Origin: Kutzneria sp. CA-103260
Lineage (GTDB): Bacteria > Actinomycetota > Actinomycetes > Mycobacteriales > Pseudonocardiaceae
Reading direction: 5' to 3'
Length of the DNA: 64,000 nt
NCBI RefSeq assembly: GCF_018263855.1
Contig: NZ_CP073318.1
Span: 7,316,001 to 7,380,000, forward strand
Below are positions 50,544 to 59,162 of this stretch, one piece after another (position 1 is the stretch's first letter; each line of letters begins with the position of its first letter). The notes below the pieces were generated by a model. The model ran no database searches, was not told the DNA's origin, and saw nothing but the letters and a program-made list of their open reading frames with translations. The translations under genes were made by a program, and so were the position numbers.

Positions 50544-51113
50544 GTGACGACTCCAACGCTCAGCCGACCGCTCGGAGAGGACGCGCCAGGAGCACCCAGG
50601 CCGCCGGCGGATGCAACCACGCCCGCTCAGAAGGTTCCATCCTCCGCTTACTGGATGGAATGCATCCGGATACGGCAACAACTGGTCCGAGTGGCGGCTC
50701 GACGATGCACCGCACCCACCGAGCCCGAAGACATCGTACAGGAGGCGATCATCCGAGGCGCCGAGTTCGATCGACTGGACATGGACCGCGTTCCCCAGTT
50801 CCTCACCAGACTGGTAACCCGCCTATGTGTCGACGAGGCCCGCCACAATGCAATCGTCAAGAAGATGGCCAGCCACCCCCGACTCATTCCGCAAAGCGCA
50901 GACGATCTCGTGGATGTCGTGTGCGACAACGCGGAAGCCCAGTGGCTCGCCGCCCGCCTGGAGGCATTTTCACCGAAGGACCGAAAACTGGTTCTGATGT
51001 TGACGAGCGGATTCACCCGGAAGGAGATCGCCGAAGAACTCGGCACTACGCCGCAGGGCACGCACTCCGCGCTCTACCGAATCCGCAAGAAGATGGTCGA
51101 GCGTTATGGGTGA
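50544..51113 (+). CDS. ECF-type RNA polymerase sigma factor
   Basis: The gene encodes about 189 aa. Region 2 runs TAPTEPEDIVQEAIIRGAEF to RLVTRLCVDEARHNAIVKKM, and region 4 is a helix-turn-helix (FSPKDRKLVLMLTSGFTRKE, ELGTTPQGTHSALYRIRKKM). No anti-sigma gene is adjacent. The start is uncertain: GTG 50544, ATG 50655 or an earlier in-frame start at 50412; none has a strong ribosome-binding site. It converges with, and overlaps by 68 bp, the membrane-protein gene of the lanthipeptide locus. Confidence 0.75.
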   Translation: MTTPTLSRPLGEDAPGAPRPPADATTPAQKVPSSAYWMECIRIRQQLVRVAARRCTAPTEPEDIVQEAIIRGAEFDRLDMDRVPQFLTRLVTRLCVDEARHNAIVKKMASHPRLIPQSADDLVDVVCDNAEAQWLAARLEAFSPKDRKLVLMLTSGFTRKEIAEELGTTPQGTHSALYRIRKKMVERYG

Positions 51114-51756
51114 GCGCCACCGGCGCCACGCCTGGTTCGACGGAGCGGCGAACCCTCAGCTCGCGCAGGCCGTCGAGCAACCACGACGCCAGCTCTCCGG
51201 CCACAACCACCGAATTTCCATGGTCGCTCAGGCTGGACACGCACGTCGTGGCGGTCAACGCCGACAGCGGCGCGCTCACGGTCAGGATGAGGGCGAGATG
51301 CCAACCGCGGGACGCCAACCTGACCATGGCGCCCATCGACGCGGCGACGGCCAGCAGGAGTTCGATCAGCAGCAGCGCGGTGCCCGTCTGCCCCATCGTC
51401 GCCGAGGTCCCTGGATCGGGCGGCATGAGCCGCCGTTGCTCGGCGACCCCCAGTTCGAGCATCTCGCGAAACGGGCGACCGCCCCGCCCCGGCAGGCCGC
51501 CACCGTCGCGGTGTGGCCGGGTGAAGTCTCGAACAGCGTCGGCGGCGAGCGACACCACGGCCGCGGCCAGCATCGAGACGATCGCGAACGCGGCGCCACG
51601 GCCGACGAGCGCGGCGTCGAGGCCGCCGACGAGCATCGCGGGCGACACCGCCGCGGCGATGGCCGGGAGCGCGTCGCCGACACGGACGATCAACGGCGCG
51701 CCACAGGCCGACAGCGCCAAGGAACCGAGCAGACCGCGCAGCGGTCGGCAGAACAT
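51046..51756 (-). CDS. Membrane protein of the class III lanthipeptide locus
   Basis: The gene encodes 236 aa. Hydrophobic helices occur at about residues 8-30, 35-75 and two in the C-terminal half (GTALLLIELLLAVAASMGAM and WHLALILTVSAPLSALTA), with a charged loop between. No ABC-transporter motif is seen. GGAGGACGACG precedes ATG 51756, deciding the start over 51780. It follows the lanthipeptide precursor after a strong hairpin, so an export or immunity role is possible but unproven. The 3' end overlaps the sigma-factor gene antisense. Confidence 0.6.
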   Translation of the reverse strand: MFCRPLRGLLGSLALSACGAPLIVRVGDALPAIAAAVSPAMLVGGLDAALVGRGAAFAIVSMLAAAVVSLAADAVRDFTRPHRDGGGLPGRGGRPFREMLELGVAEQRRLMPPDPGTSATMGQTGTALLLIELLLAVAASMGAMVRLASRGWHLALILTVSAPLSALTATTCVSSLSDHGNSVVVAGELASWLLDGLRELRVRRSVEPGVAPVALTHNARPSSCGFGRARSACPAA

Positions 51757-51791
51757 CGTCGTCCTCCAAGGAATGTTCATGTGATCACCAG

Positions 51792-51828
51792 GGTGGGAGC
51801 GGCGCGGTCGGTACGCGCCGCTCCCACC
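51792..51828 (-). terminator. Perfect 15-bp hairpin after the lanthipeptide precursor
   Basis: GGTGGGAGCGGCGCG (51792-51806) and CGCGCCGCTCCCACC (51814-51828) pair completely with a 7-nt loop. It lies 33 bp beyond the precursor stop and probably terminates or attenuates transcription before the membrane gene. Confidence 0.75.
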
Positions 51829-51861
51829 TCTACTGCGTCAGCTTTCGGGTGAGGTGGTCTG

Positions 51862-51996
51862 CTAGAGGCACACCCCGCCGCCCAGGATCACCGAGACCCA
51901 GATGTGGTCGCACCCATGGCCGCACCCGTGGTCGCAGGGGTCGCCGCAGCAACCCGGGGCCGACTCGATCCCCTGAAGCGCGAGCACGTTCTCCAT
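51862..51996 (-). CDS. Class III lanthipeptide precursor with Cys/His/Asp-rich core
   Basis: The gene encodes 44 aa. The N-terminus MENVLALQGIES has the (I/L)xxLQ-type leader motif that class III synthetases recognise. The rest carries CCGDPCDHGCGHGCDH and ends WVSVILGGGVCL. There are six Cys but only one Ser (Ser35) in the likely core and no Thr, so at most one (methyl)lanthionine or labionin-like link can form, leaving five Cys. AAGGAG precedes the ATG by 8 nt. It lies 113 bp downstream of lanKC on the same strand and is followed by a strong hairpin. The precursor role is very likely; the product type is unusual. Confidence 0.85.
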   Translation of the reverse strand: MENVLALQGIESAPGCCGDPCDHGCGHGCDHIWVSVILGGGVCL

Positions 51997-52109
51997 GTGG
52001 TTTTCTCCTTCTTTGAATGGGAAATCCGCCAGCGTCACGCGCTGGAGGTCAGTGGGCCGGCGCGATCCGCGCCGAGCCGTTGGGCCCCTACGACGAGCGA
52101 CTGGGGCGC

Positions 52110-54701
52110 CTAGAGGAATGGCAGCAGCGTGCCTTCGCCACCGCCGGCCAGGGTCATCGCGCGCAGCACTCCCGCGCTGCCCGTCGCGAAATCCATCGAC
52201 AGGCGCAGCGAGTGGCTGCCGGGAAAGGCCAGCGCGCCCAAATAGTCGGTGGCATGCAGGGAGACCAGCAAAGACCGATGACGGTGCAGGGCCCGCTCGG
52301 TGTCGGCGTCCGCGCCACGACGCAGCAGAACCGCCAACGCGCCGAGCATGCCGGCACGTCCCGCGAACAGTCCGGCCTCGGACACGAACTCGGCGTGGCA
52401 CGACCGTTCCAGCACCGGCAGGTCCGGCGCGCATGCCGCCTCGGGCAGGTATCCGACGATCATGTCGCCGACGAGCGCGAACCCGGCCGAGCCGGCGGCG
52501 AGGCTCGACGACGTGCGCCGGCGCGCCGACACGGGTGACGATCCGTCGGATCCGTATCCGCAGTTGCCGAGATCACGGCACAGCGCCTGTTCCGCGAGTC
52601 GCAGCCAGGGCCGAGCGAGCGTGTGCTCGTACAGGCGTAGGAAGAACAACGCCGGTCCGGTCCAGCCGCGCAGCAGCCCGACGGCGGCGTTCGAGCGGGG
52701 CTTCGTCTCGGCGAGTCGCTCCGCCAGCCGCTCGCCGATGGCCATCGCGTCCGCGGTGAGCGCCGCGTCCCGCCAGGTCCGGCCCAGGTGCAGAAGGTTG
52801 AGGCCGATGCCGGCGAGGCCGCCGCCGAGCCGGTGGTCCCGGCTGGCGCGGACCAGCGGCGCCGCCGCCTCCACCAGTGCCGCCGCCTCCTTCCGGTGGC
52901 CGAGGAAGTCCAGCACGTAGGCGATGCCGTGCGCCCCGTCGTAGAAGCCCGGACGCCGCACCGGTTCACGGCGCACCGCGTCCAGCAACCACTGCTCGTA
53001 CTGGGGATGACGGCCGCCGCCGCTGACCGCGACCGTGTGCAGCACGCCGGCCGCGCCATACGCGAAGCACGTGCCGCCGAGCGAGAACTGCTCGATGTCG
53101 CCGGGGAACAGCCGGTCCTGTCGCTCCGGCGTCGCACTCGCCCTGATCGCCTCGACAACGGAGTCGCGCAGTGCCACCCAGTAGAATTCGGGCAGCGCGC
53201 CGCCGCCGTGCACGACATCGGCCACCATGCAGTCGGATTCGCCCGGTCCGCACGCGTCCGCGACCGGTCCCGCGGGCAGCAGGGCGGCCTGGCGCGGGTC
53301 GAGTTCGGCGAGCAGGTCCTCGACGTAGCCCGCGGGCAGCGGAAACCGTCGCCGGACGAAGTCACCGTGCGCTCGCAGCTTCGTGGGAGCCAGTGCGGTC
53401 AAGGTGGTCATCGGCAGGAACATCCACAGTCGCAACGCCGCGAGCGCGTAGTCGTCGACCGCGAACCCGATGCGGTCGGCCGGTGCGCCGAACCCGGGCG
53501 CCCCGAACGCCGGCCGGCGCCGCCGGGCGCCGACGTCGAAGGCGAGCTCGAAGTCCACCAGCGAGACGGAGTCGTCGACGTCGACCAGAATGTTGCCCGG
53601 GTGCAGATCGGCGAAGACAACGCCCCGGTCGTGGATTTCGGCCAGCAGCTTCTCGACGTCGGCCAGCACGCGCAGCGCCCGACGGGTGTACGAGTGCAGC
53701 TCGCGCGACGAAGCCTCACGTTGGTGGCACGGGTACTCGTCGGCCTGCCACTGGGCCAAACTCCGCCCGGGGATGTGCTGCATCACGAGGAAGTCGTGCT
53801 CCCACATCGCCAGGTAGTCACGCAGTTCCGGCACACCGGCGAGGCCGGCGAGGCGATCGAGCATCCGACCCTCGTGGTAGAGCCGGTGCACCGCGTCCGT
53901 GCCGTCCCACTCCAGGGCGGCCAGTGGCCGCGCCTCCTTCAACACGACCAGATCGCCGCCGTCGGTCGGCCGGGCCAGGTAGACCCCGCCGCCGTTGGAG
54001 AAGTGCAGCGCCCGGTCCACGCGGTAGGGGTAGTCGACCGTCGCCGCTCCCTTGCGCACTTCGAGCTGGGGTAACAGGATCGCGGGCAGCGACACCCAGT
54101 CCGGGGGGCGGAACACCGGCTCTCGCCGGTCGGGGACCAGCCGGCCGTCGGGCCGGCGCAGGGCCGGCACCGGCCGACCCCACTCGTCGGACGTCCACAT
54201 CTCGACGAAGGCTCCGTAGCGCACGTACAACGGTCCCTCGTCGTAACGCAGGTCGGACAGGATGTACGGTCCGCGTTCGCCGACGAGCGCCAGCGAGAGA
54301 TCGACGAGGATCCGGGCCAGCTCCTGCTCGTCGACCGGGTAGATGGTGACGAACTTCCCGCTCGACTCGCGCGGCGCGTACTTCGAGTTCCGCGCCACCA
54401 GAGCCTTCTCGCTGGTGATGAACTTGAACGGCACGCCACGCGGCAGGCAGTAGTCCGCCACCGTCGCGAGCACTCGTGCCGCGTTCTTCGGCACGGCCGA
54501 GACGTGCACCTTCCAGCCCTGCTCAGGCCCGCTGTGCTCGGCGGGGCGCAGGACGGACCAGACACCGAATTGAGAACGCTCCCATCCAGGCGGACACGAG
54601 CGCGCCGGCACATCGAACGAGTCGTGGTCACCCCCCCAGTTCGCCGGGGTTTCGTAGAACTGCGGATCCTCAAGGCAGAAAGCCTCGTAGCGCATATCCA
54701 T
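52110..54701 (-). CDS. Class III lanthionine synthetase (LanKC)
   Basis: The gene encodes 863 aa in three parts. The N-terminal lyase region runs to about residue 200 (GVPFKFITSEKALVARNSKY, GKFVTIYPVD). The Ser/Thr kinase-like domain follows (Lys255 in VVLKEA, Glu277, catalytic loop FADLHPGNIL with Asp365 and Asn370, and DFE at 383-385). The C-terminal LanC-like domain (FYDGAHGIAYVLDFL, LLRGWTGPALFFLRL) lacks the canonical zinc-ligand set, as in class III enzymes. It phosphorylates Ser/Thr, eliminates phosphate and cyclises Cys. GAGAAGG precedes the ATG. The precursor and a membrane protein follow downstream. Confidence 0.92.
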   Translation of the reverse strand: MDMRYEAFCLEDPQFYETPANWGGDHDSFDVPARSCPPGWERSQFGVWSVLRPAEHSGPEQGWKVHVSAVPKNAARVLATVADYCLPRGVPFKFITSEKALVARNSKYAPRESSGKFVTIYPVDEQELARILVDLSLALVGERGPYILSDLRYDEGPLYVRYGAFVEMWTSDEWGRPVPALRRPDGRLVPDRREPVFRPPDWVSLPAILLPQLEVRKGAATVDYPYRVDRALHFSNGGGVYLARPTDGGDLVVLKEARPLAALEWDGTDAVHRLYHEGRMLDRLAGLAGVPELRDYLAMWEHDFLVMQHIPGRSLAQWQADEYPCHQREASSRELHSYTRRALRVLADVEKLLAEIHDRGVVFADLHPGNILVDVDDSVSLVDFELAFDVGARRRRPAFGAPGFGAPADRIGFAVDDYALAALRLWMFLPMTTLTALAPTKLRAHGDFVRRRFPLPAGYVEDLLAELDPRQAALLPAGPVADACGPGESDCMVADVVHGGGALPEFYWVALRDSVVEAIRASATPERQDRLFPGDIEQFSLGGTCFAYGAAGVLHTVAVSGGGRHPQYEQWLLDAVRREPVRRPGFYDGAHGIAYVLDFLGHRKEAAALVEAAAPLVRASRDHRLGGGLAGIGLNLLHLGRTWRDAALTADAMAIGERLAERLAETKPRSNAAVGLLRGWTGPALFFLRLYEHTLARPWLRLAEQALCRDLGNCGYGSDGSSPVSARRRTSSSLAAGSAGFALVGDMIVGYLPEAACAPDLPVLERSCHAEFVSEAGLFAGRAGMLGALAVLLRRGADADTERALHRHRSLLVSLHATDYLGALAFPGSHSLRLSMDFATGSAGVLRAMTLAGGGEGTLLPFL

Positions 54702-55515
54702 CCAAAAACCTTCTCTTCAACGGCGAATGCCCTGACAAGGACCCGGGCGCCACCGCGTGAGCAGTTCCACAAGAACGCGTGCCGCAACCGACCTCGGCAG
54801 GCGAGGACATGCCCCGCGACCAACCGCGCCCTTCGTTCCCCCACGAAGCACAACGGGTGCAACTCTCGCAGATGAAATTCGTTTCACACGCCTGCCATGC
54901 GGGTGAACCGGCGCTCGCGGCCACACGGGGGACACCCGCTCGCCGTAAACCCCGACGCGACCGCCACCCGACGACGAATCAATGGAAACGCCCAGACCAC
55001 GGCACATGCGTCACAGGCCGCCACAATTCGGCAACAACATGAATACTATTCACGAATAACATGAAGGATCTTCGTATTAGCCGACCGATTTTGCGCGCCC
55101 ATTGACCCGAACAGCAGTTGACCAATCACCCTCGCGGCCGTTGCCGCACACCCTGAGTACCGTCAACATGAACGGGGCTCGATTTGATCGACCAGACGGA
55201 GCAATCAAATGACGCCATCTGGCCCCCCTACCCGCACGGCCTGGCGTTCACCGGCACCGGATCACCCTCCAGCCGGAATTCACCACGCCGAGGACCACAG
55301 GCCAACCGGCGCCGCACCGTCTTGTCTTTCTATCGATCACAACGGGGGTGAGCCCGCTCCCCGCCGAACAGCGAGCGGCGGCGAACCCCGTGCATGCGAA
55401 AACACGACAGGCGAAGTGAACACATGAGCAAAAAGACACTCGAAGCCCACACCATTCAATCCCCGACATCGCCATCGAGGAGGTGCCAGCAGGAAGGCCG
55501 AGGTGGCATCCACAC
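54702..55515. other. Divergent region between lanKC and the SDR gene
   Basis: No well-supported gene. It has an AT-rich island at 55030-55090 with the small palindrome TATTCACGAATA (55047-55058), and TTGACC-like elements at 55100-55125. Two short plus-strand ORFs lead into the SDR gene through ATGA overlaps: 55209-55427 (72 aa, Pro/His-rich) and 55424-55519 (31 aa, MSKKTLEAHTIQSPTSPSRR). Their coding status is doubtful. Confidence 0.4.
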
Positions 55516-55519
55516 ATGA
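55424..55519 (+). CDS. Possible 31-aa leader ORF coupled to the SDR gene
   Basis: It begins MSKKTLEAHTIQSPTSPSRR and stops in an ATGA overlap with the SDR start at 55516. Its own ATG overlaps the stop of ORF 55209-55427 in the same way. The ribosome-binding site is weak and third-position GC is modest, so it may be chance. Translational coupling is the only function suggested. Confidence 0.22.
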   Translation: MSKKTLEAHTIQSPTSPSRRCQQEGRGGIHT

Positions 55520-56379
55520 ACAAGAAATGGGCGGCGGCCCTGGTCACGGGCGCCACCGACGGCATCGGCTGCGCCGTGGCGCACCGACTGGCGGGCCTGG
55601 TCGACACCCTCCTGATACACGGTCGGTACCCGGCCAGCCTGATGGAGTTGGCGGCCTCGCTCGCACCCGCCAACCCGGGGACGACGATCATCCCGCTCAA
55701 GGCCGACCTCGCCAGCCTCACCGAGGTCCGCTACATGATCAATCGGGTCTGTGGCAGCCTGGACCGCCTCGACATCCTCGTCAACAACGCGGCCACCGCC
55801 GGCATCTACCCGAGAACACTGTCCGCCGACGGGCACGAGATGGCGCTCCAGGTGAACTATCTCGCCCCGGTGATGCTCACCGCCGGACTGTTCCCCCTGC
55901 TCACCACCCCCGCGCACAGCCGGATCGTCAACGTGGTCTGCAGTCCGCAACGCAACGTCAAGCTGCGCTGGCACGACATGTCGATGGAACACCGCTACCA
56001 CCCGGTGACGGCCTACGCCCAGTCCAAGCTGGCGCTCACGATGCACACCGCCGGCCTGGCCGACATCCTGGCCGACAGCTCGTGCAGCGCCGTGTCCGTC
56101 GATCCCGGAACCGCGGACACGAAGCTGCACCGCCGGGCCTTCGGCTGGCCGGCCGGGCCCGTCGCGGCGGCCGCGGACTGCGTGCTGTACGCCATCACGG
56201 CGTCGACGGGCGTCAAGGGTTCACACTTCGAACAACAGCTGCGCACCCAGCCTCCGACCGAGCACTCGAGTCCGCATGTGCAGCGGCACCTCGATCGGAT
56301 CACGGCTAACATGCTGAACATCCACCTGCCTTGGGTCGACATGGTTTACAGCCCCTTGGCGAAAACACCCGCGAGCTGA
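55516..56379 (+). CDS. Short-chain dehydrogenase/reductase
   Basis: The gene encodes 287 aa. It has cofactor motif TGATDGIG, an HGR segment after strand 2 (LLIHGRYPAS) favouring NADP(H), NNAA and YAQSK (YxxxK). The usual catalytic Ser region reads VNVVCSPQRN. The C-terminus is extended (MLNIHLPWVDMVYSPLAK) compared with classical SDRs. ATG 55516 is chosen for the MNKKWAAALVTG N-terminus. It is followed by a perfect hairpin and a regulator gene. A tailoring role for the nearby polyketide genes is possible. Confidence 0.82.
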   Translation: MNKKWAAALVTGATDGIGCAVAHRLAGLVDTLLIHGRYPASLMELAASLAPANPGTTIIPLKADLASLTEVRYMINRVCGSLDRLDILVNNAATAGIYPRTLSADGHEMALQVNYLAPVMLTAGLFPLLTTPAHSRIVNVVCSPQRNVKLRWHDMSMEHRYHPVTAYAQSKLALTMHTAGLADILADSSCSAVSVDPGTADTKLHRRAFGWPAGPVAAAADCVLYAITASTGVKGSHFEQQLRTQPPTEHSSPHVQRHLDRITANMLNIHLPWVDMVYSPLAKTPAS

Positions 56380-56413
56380 CCGGGCGAGCCCCTGGGCGGA
56401 AACCGCCACACCA

Positions 56414-56444
56414 GCGGGAGTCGACAGGACGGGTCGACTCCCGC
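56414..56444 (+). terminator. Perfect 12-bp hairpin after the SDR gene
   Basis: GCGGGAGTCGAC (56414-56425) pairs with GTCGACTCCCGC (56433-56444), loop 7 nt, 34 bp beyond the SDR stop. It is a probable terminator. Confidence 0.7.
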
Positions 56445-56608
56445 CTGGACGGTGTCCTTGCCACCCGTCCCACCGGGGTGCGGCACGCCCCACCTTGTCG
56501 GATGACCCACCGGTTGGGAATAGCGTGCCGTGGCGCAAGGACGACAGATGCGATTTTTCGCCTCCGATGACCGCCCTGCCAGGCCACACGTACCCCGAGG
56601 ATCAATGC

Positions 56609-57637
56609 ATGCTCGAGATTGTTGGCCTCGATGCCACCGCCGAGGCGGTGTACGAAGCACTCGTCGACAACCCACCGCTGACGGTTGAAGAGGTGAGCGG
56701 CGCTACCACTCTGGACAGAACATGCGTCCATGACGCGTTGAACACGTTGGAGGCCAATGGGCTGATCATGCGCACCGAGGGGGGCTCGCAGGTGGTCACC
56801 GCGACTCCCCCCGACGTCGCGCTCGAGGTGCTGTTGCTGGAACAACAGGAGAGGATCAAGCGCACCCGGTTGTACATGGAGCAACTGGCCGCCCGATACC
56901 GCCGCGCGGCCGCTGGCCGCAACCCCGCCGATCTGATCGAGGTGATCTCCGGCCGGCACGCGGTCGCCCAACGCGTCGAGCAGATCCTGCGCAGCACGAG
57001 CACCGAGGTCCGCTTCATCGACAAGCAGCCCTACGTGATAGCCCCGGAGATGCTGGCTCCCGTCGAGGCGGAGATGCTGCGCCGCGGTGTTCCCTACCGC
57101 GGTCTCTACGATCCGGTCGGACTGTCCACTCGCGACATCCAGACCGAGATCGAACCCGCGATCGCCCAGGGGGAGCAGGCGAGGGTGCTGGCGGAGGCGC
57201 CCATCAAGTTGATCCTGGCCGATCGGCGGCTCGCGCTGCTGCCGCTGCGATCCGACCCGCACTCGATCGAGTCGGTTCTGGTCGTGCACCCGTCCGCGCT
57301 GCTGGAGGCGCTGGACGCGCTGTTCGAGACGCTCTGGCGCACCGCCCTGCCGCTCCCCCCGGTCGGCGGCCGGGGCGCCGAAGAGGAGCATGGGCTGCCG
57401 CAGGAGGACGCCCGCCTGGTCGCCCTGCTGACCGCCGGCCTGCCGGATCGGATCATCGCCCGCCAGCTGGGACTGTCCTACCGGACCTTCCAGCGCCGGA
57501 TCGGCGGCCTGCTGGAGCGATTGGGGGTTCGCACCCGTTTCCAGGCCGGCCTGCAGGCGTCCTTCCGTGGCCTGGTCCCGCCGCCGGACGAGCACGCCGA
57601 CCAGAAGCCGATGCCGCACGACTCGCCCGGGCAGTGA
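56609..57637 (+). CDS. TrmB-type regulator with C-terminal LuxR-like HTH
   Basis: The gene encodes 342 aa. The N-terminal winged helix (TAEAVYEALVDNPPLTVEEV, DALNTLEANGLIMRTEGG) is TrmB-like. The middle holds a phospholipase-D-like sensor region (VRFIDKQPYVIAPEML), and the C-terminus has a LuxR-type helix-turn-helix (DARLVALLTAGLPDRIIARQ, SYRTFQRRIGGLLERLGV). This double-HTH build is common in actinobacterial secondary-metabolite clusters. GAGGATC precedes ATG 56609; ATG 56567 or 56495 are alternatives. It lies immediately upstream of the type II PKS genes on the same strand and is probably their regulator. Confidence 0.82.
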   Translation: MLEIVGLDATAEAVYEALVDNPPLTVEEVSGATTLDRTCVHDALNTLEANGLIMRTEGGSQVVTATPPDVALEVLLLEQQERIKRTRLYMEQLAARYRRAAAGRNPADLIEVISGRHAVAQRVEQILRSTSTEVRFIDKQPYVIAPEMLAPVEAEMLRRGVPYRGLYDPVGLSTRDIQTEIEPAIAQGEQARVLAEAPIKLILADRRLALLPLRSDPHSIESVLVVHPSALLEALDALFETLWRTALPLPPVGGRGAEEEHGLPQEDARLVALLTAGLPDRIIARQLGLSYRTFQRRIGGLLERLGVRTRFQAGLQASFRGLVPPPDEHADQKPMPHDSPGQ

Positions 57638-57878
57638 CGAGGGCGGTGGTGGCGAGCATCGCTCATGATCGGCCGCGGGGCCGGGGGCCACCCAGATGGC
57701 CACCTGTGGCGGCCGGCACGCCGCTGCAAACTTGATCCACCACGGCCGGGATGCGGTCGCTTCTTCAGCAGAGCTCGTCCGGCCGGTCCCAGCACTGGAA
57801 CGCTCAGCCGGACGCCGACATGAGTCAGGACGACGAGTTGACCCTGCGCGCTACGGACGCCGCACGAGGTGATGCGGC

Positions 57879-59162
57879 GTGACAAGGCGAGTGGTGATCA
57901 CCGGCATGGGGGTGACCGCTCCCGGCGGCGTCGGAATTCCCGCGTTCTGGGAACTGCTGACCACCGGGCGGCCGATGACCCGGCCGATCACTCTGTTCGA
58001 CGCCACCGGGTTCCGGTCACGCATCGCGGCGGAGTGCGACCTGCACCCGGCCGGGCACGGCATGAACACCCGGGACACCCGCTGGCTGGACCGCTACCTC
58101 CAGTTCGCCGCCACCGCCACCACCGAGGCGCTGCGCGGTTCGGGGCTCAACGCGGTCGAGGAGGACGAGTGGCGGGTCGGCGTGGTGATGGGCACCGCGC
58201 TGGGTTCGGCGGCCTTGCTGGAGCAGAACTACGTGGTGATGAGCGACGGTGGCGCGAAGTGGGAACTGGACCACCAGTACGGCTCTCCGCATCTGCACCT
58301 GGCGTGGACGCCCAGCATGCTCGGCGCGGAGATCGCCCGGCTCTGCGGCGCCCGCGGCCCGGTGCACACGGTGTCGAGCGGCTGCACGGCCGGGATCGAC
58401 GCGGTCGGCTACGCCGCCCAGCTCATCCTGGACGGCGATGCCGACGTGGTGGTGACCGGCGGCGCCGAGGCGCCGATATCACCCGCGACCGTCGGGCGCT
58501 TCGACGCGATCGGGGTGACGTCGTCGCGCAACGACGATCCCGAGCACTCCTGCCGGCCGTTCGACCGGGACCGCGACGGCTTCGTCCTCGGCGAGGGCGC
58601 CGCGGTCCTGGTTCTCGAGGAGCTCCGGCACGCCGTCCGGCGAGGCGCGACCGTGCTGTGCGAGATCGCCGGCTACGCCACGCTGAGCAGCGCGCACCAC
58701 ATGACCGGGCTGACCACCGACGGCAGGGTGCTCGCGGTGGCCATCACCCAGGTGCTCAACCAGGCGCGCCTGGGCCCCACGGAGATCGACTACATCAGCG
58801 CGAACGGCACCGGAACCCGCCAGAACGACCGGCACGAGACCAACGCGGTCAAGCTGGCGCTCGGACAGTGGGCGTACTCGGTGCCCATGAGCTCGATCAA
58901 GTCGATGGTCGGGCACGCGCTCGGCGCCAGCGGGGCGATCGAGCTGGTCGCGGCCGCGCTGGCCATCGAACGCGGCGTGGTGCCACCGACGGCCAACCTG
59001 ACGGTGGCGGACCCCGAGTGCGATCTGGACTACGTTCCCGACACCGCCCGCGAGCACCCCGTCGGCGTCGCGCTGTCGCTGGCCAGCGGGTTCGGCGGGT
59101 TCCAGTCCGTGATGGCCTTGCGCCGCCCCGATTCTGGCCGCGTGGAAAGGAGTCGGCCGTGA
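57879..59162 (+). CDS. Type II PKS ketosynthase alpha (KS) with His309 replaced by Asn
   Basis: The gene encodes 427 aa. It is a beta-ketoacyl synthase with catalytic Cys169 (TVSSGCTAG), Lys341 and His346 (IKSMVGHALGA). These fall at the same numbers as in the actinorhodin KS, but the residue at 309 is Asn (YISANGTGT) where that family has His (HGSGT). The surrounding NDRHET and FGGFQS motifs are intact. It would elongate malonyl units on the ACP together with the CLF, whose gene overlaps by 4 nt (59159-59162). The changed residue normally helps decarboxylation, so activity may differ. Confidence 0.9.
   Translation: MTRRVVITGMGVTAPGGVGIPAFWELLTTGRPMTRPITLFDATGFRSRIAAECDLHPAGHGMNTRDTRWLDRYLQFAATATTEALRGSGLNAVEEDEWRVGVVMGTALGSAALLEQNYVVMSDGGAKWELDHQYGSPHLHLAWTPSMLGAEIARLCGARGPVHTVSSGCTAGIDAVGYAAQLILDGDADVVVTGGAEAPISPATVGRFDAIGVTSSRNDDPEHSCRPFDRDRDGFVLGEGAAVLVLEELRHAVRRGATVLCEIAGYATLSSAHHMTGLTTDGRVLAVAITQVLNQARLGPTEIDYISANGTGTRQNDRHETNAVKLALGQWAYSVPMSSIKSMVGHALGASGAIELVAAALAIERGVVPPTANLTVADPECDLDYVPDTAREHPVGVALSLASGFGGFQSVMALRRPDSGRVERSRP

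Noticed and set aside
51104..51769. A 221-aa minus-strand ORF overlapping the membrane-protein gene
   Set aside because: Arg-rich shadow frame; the other minus frame has hydrophobic helices and a well-placed ribosome-binding site.
51106..51852. A 248-aa plus-strand ORF
   Set aside because: Gln/Arg/His-rich, antisense to the membrane gene, no domain.
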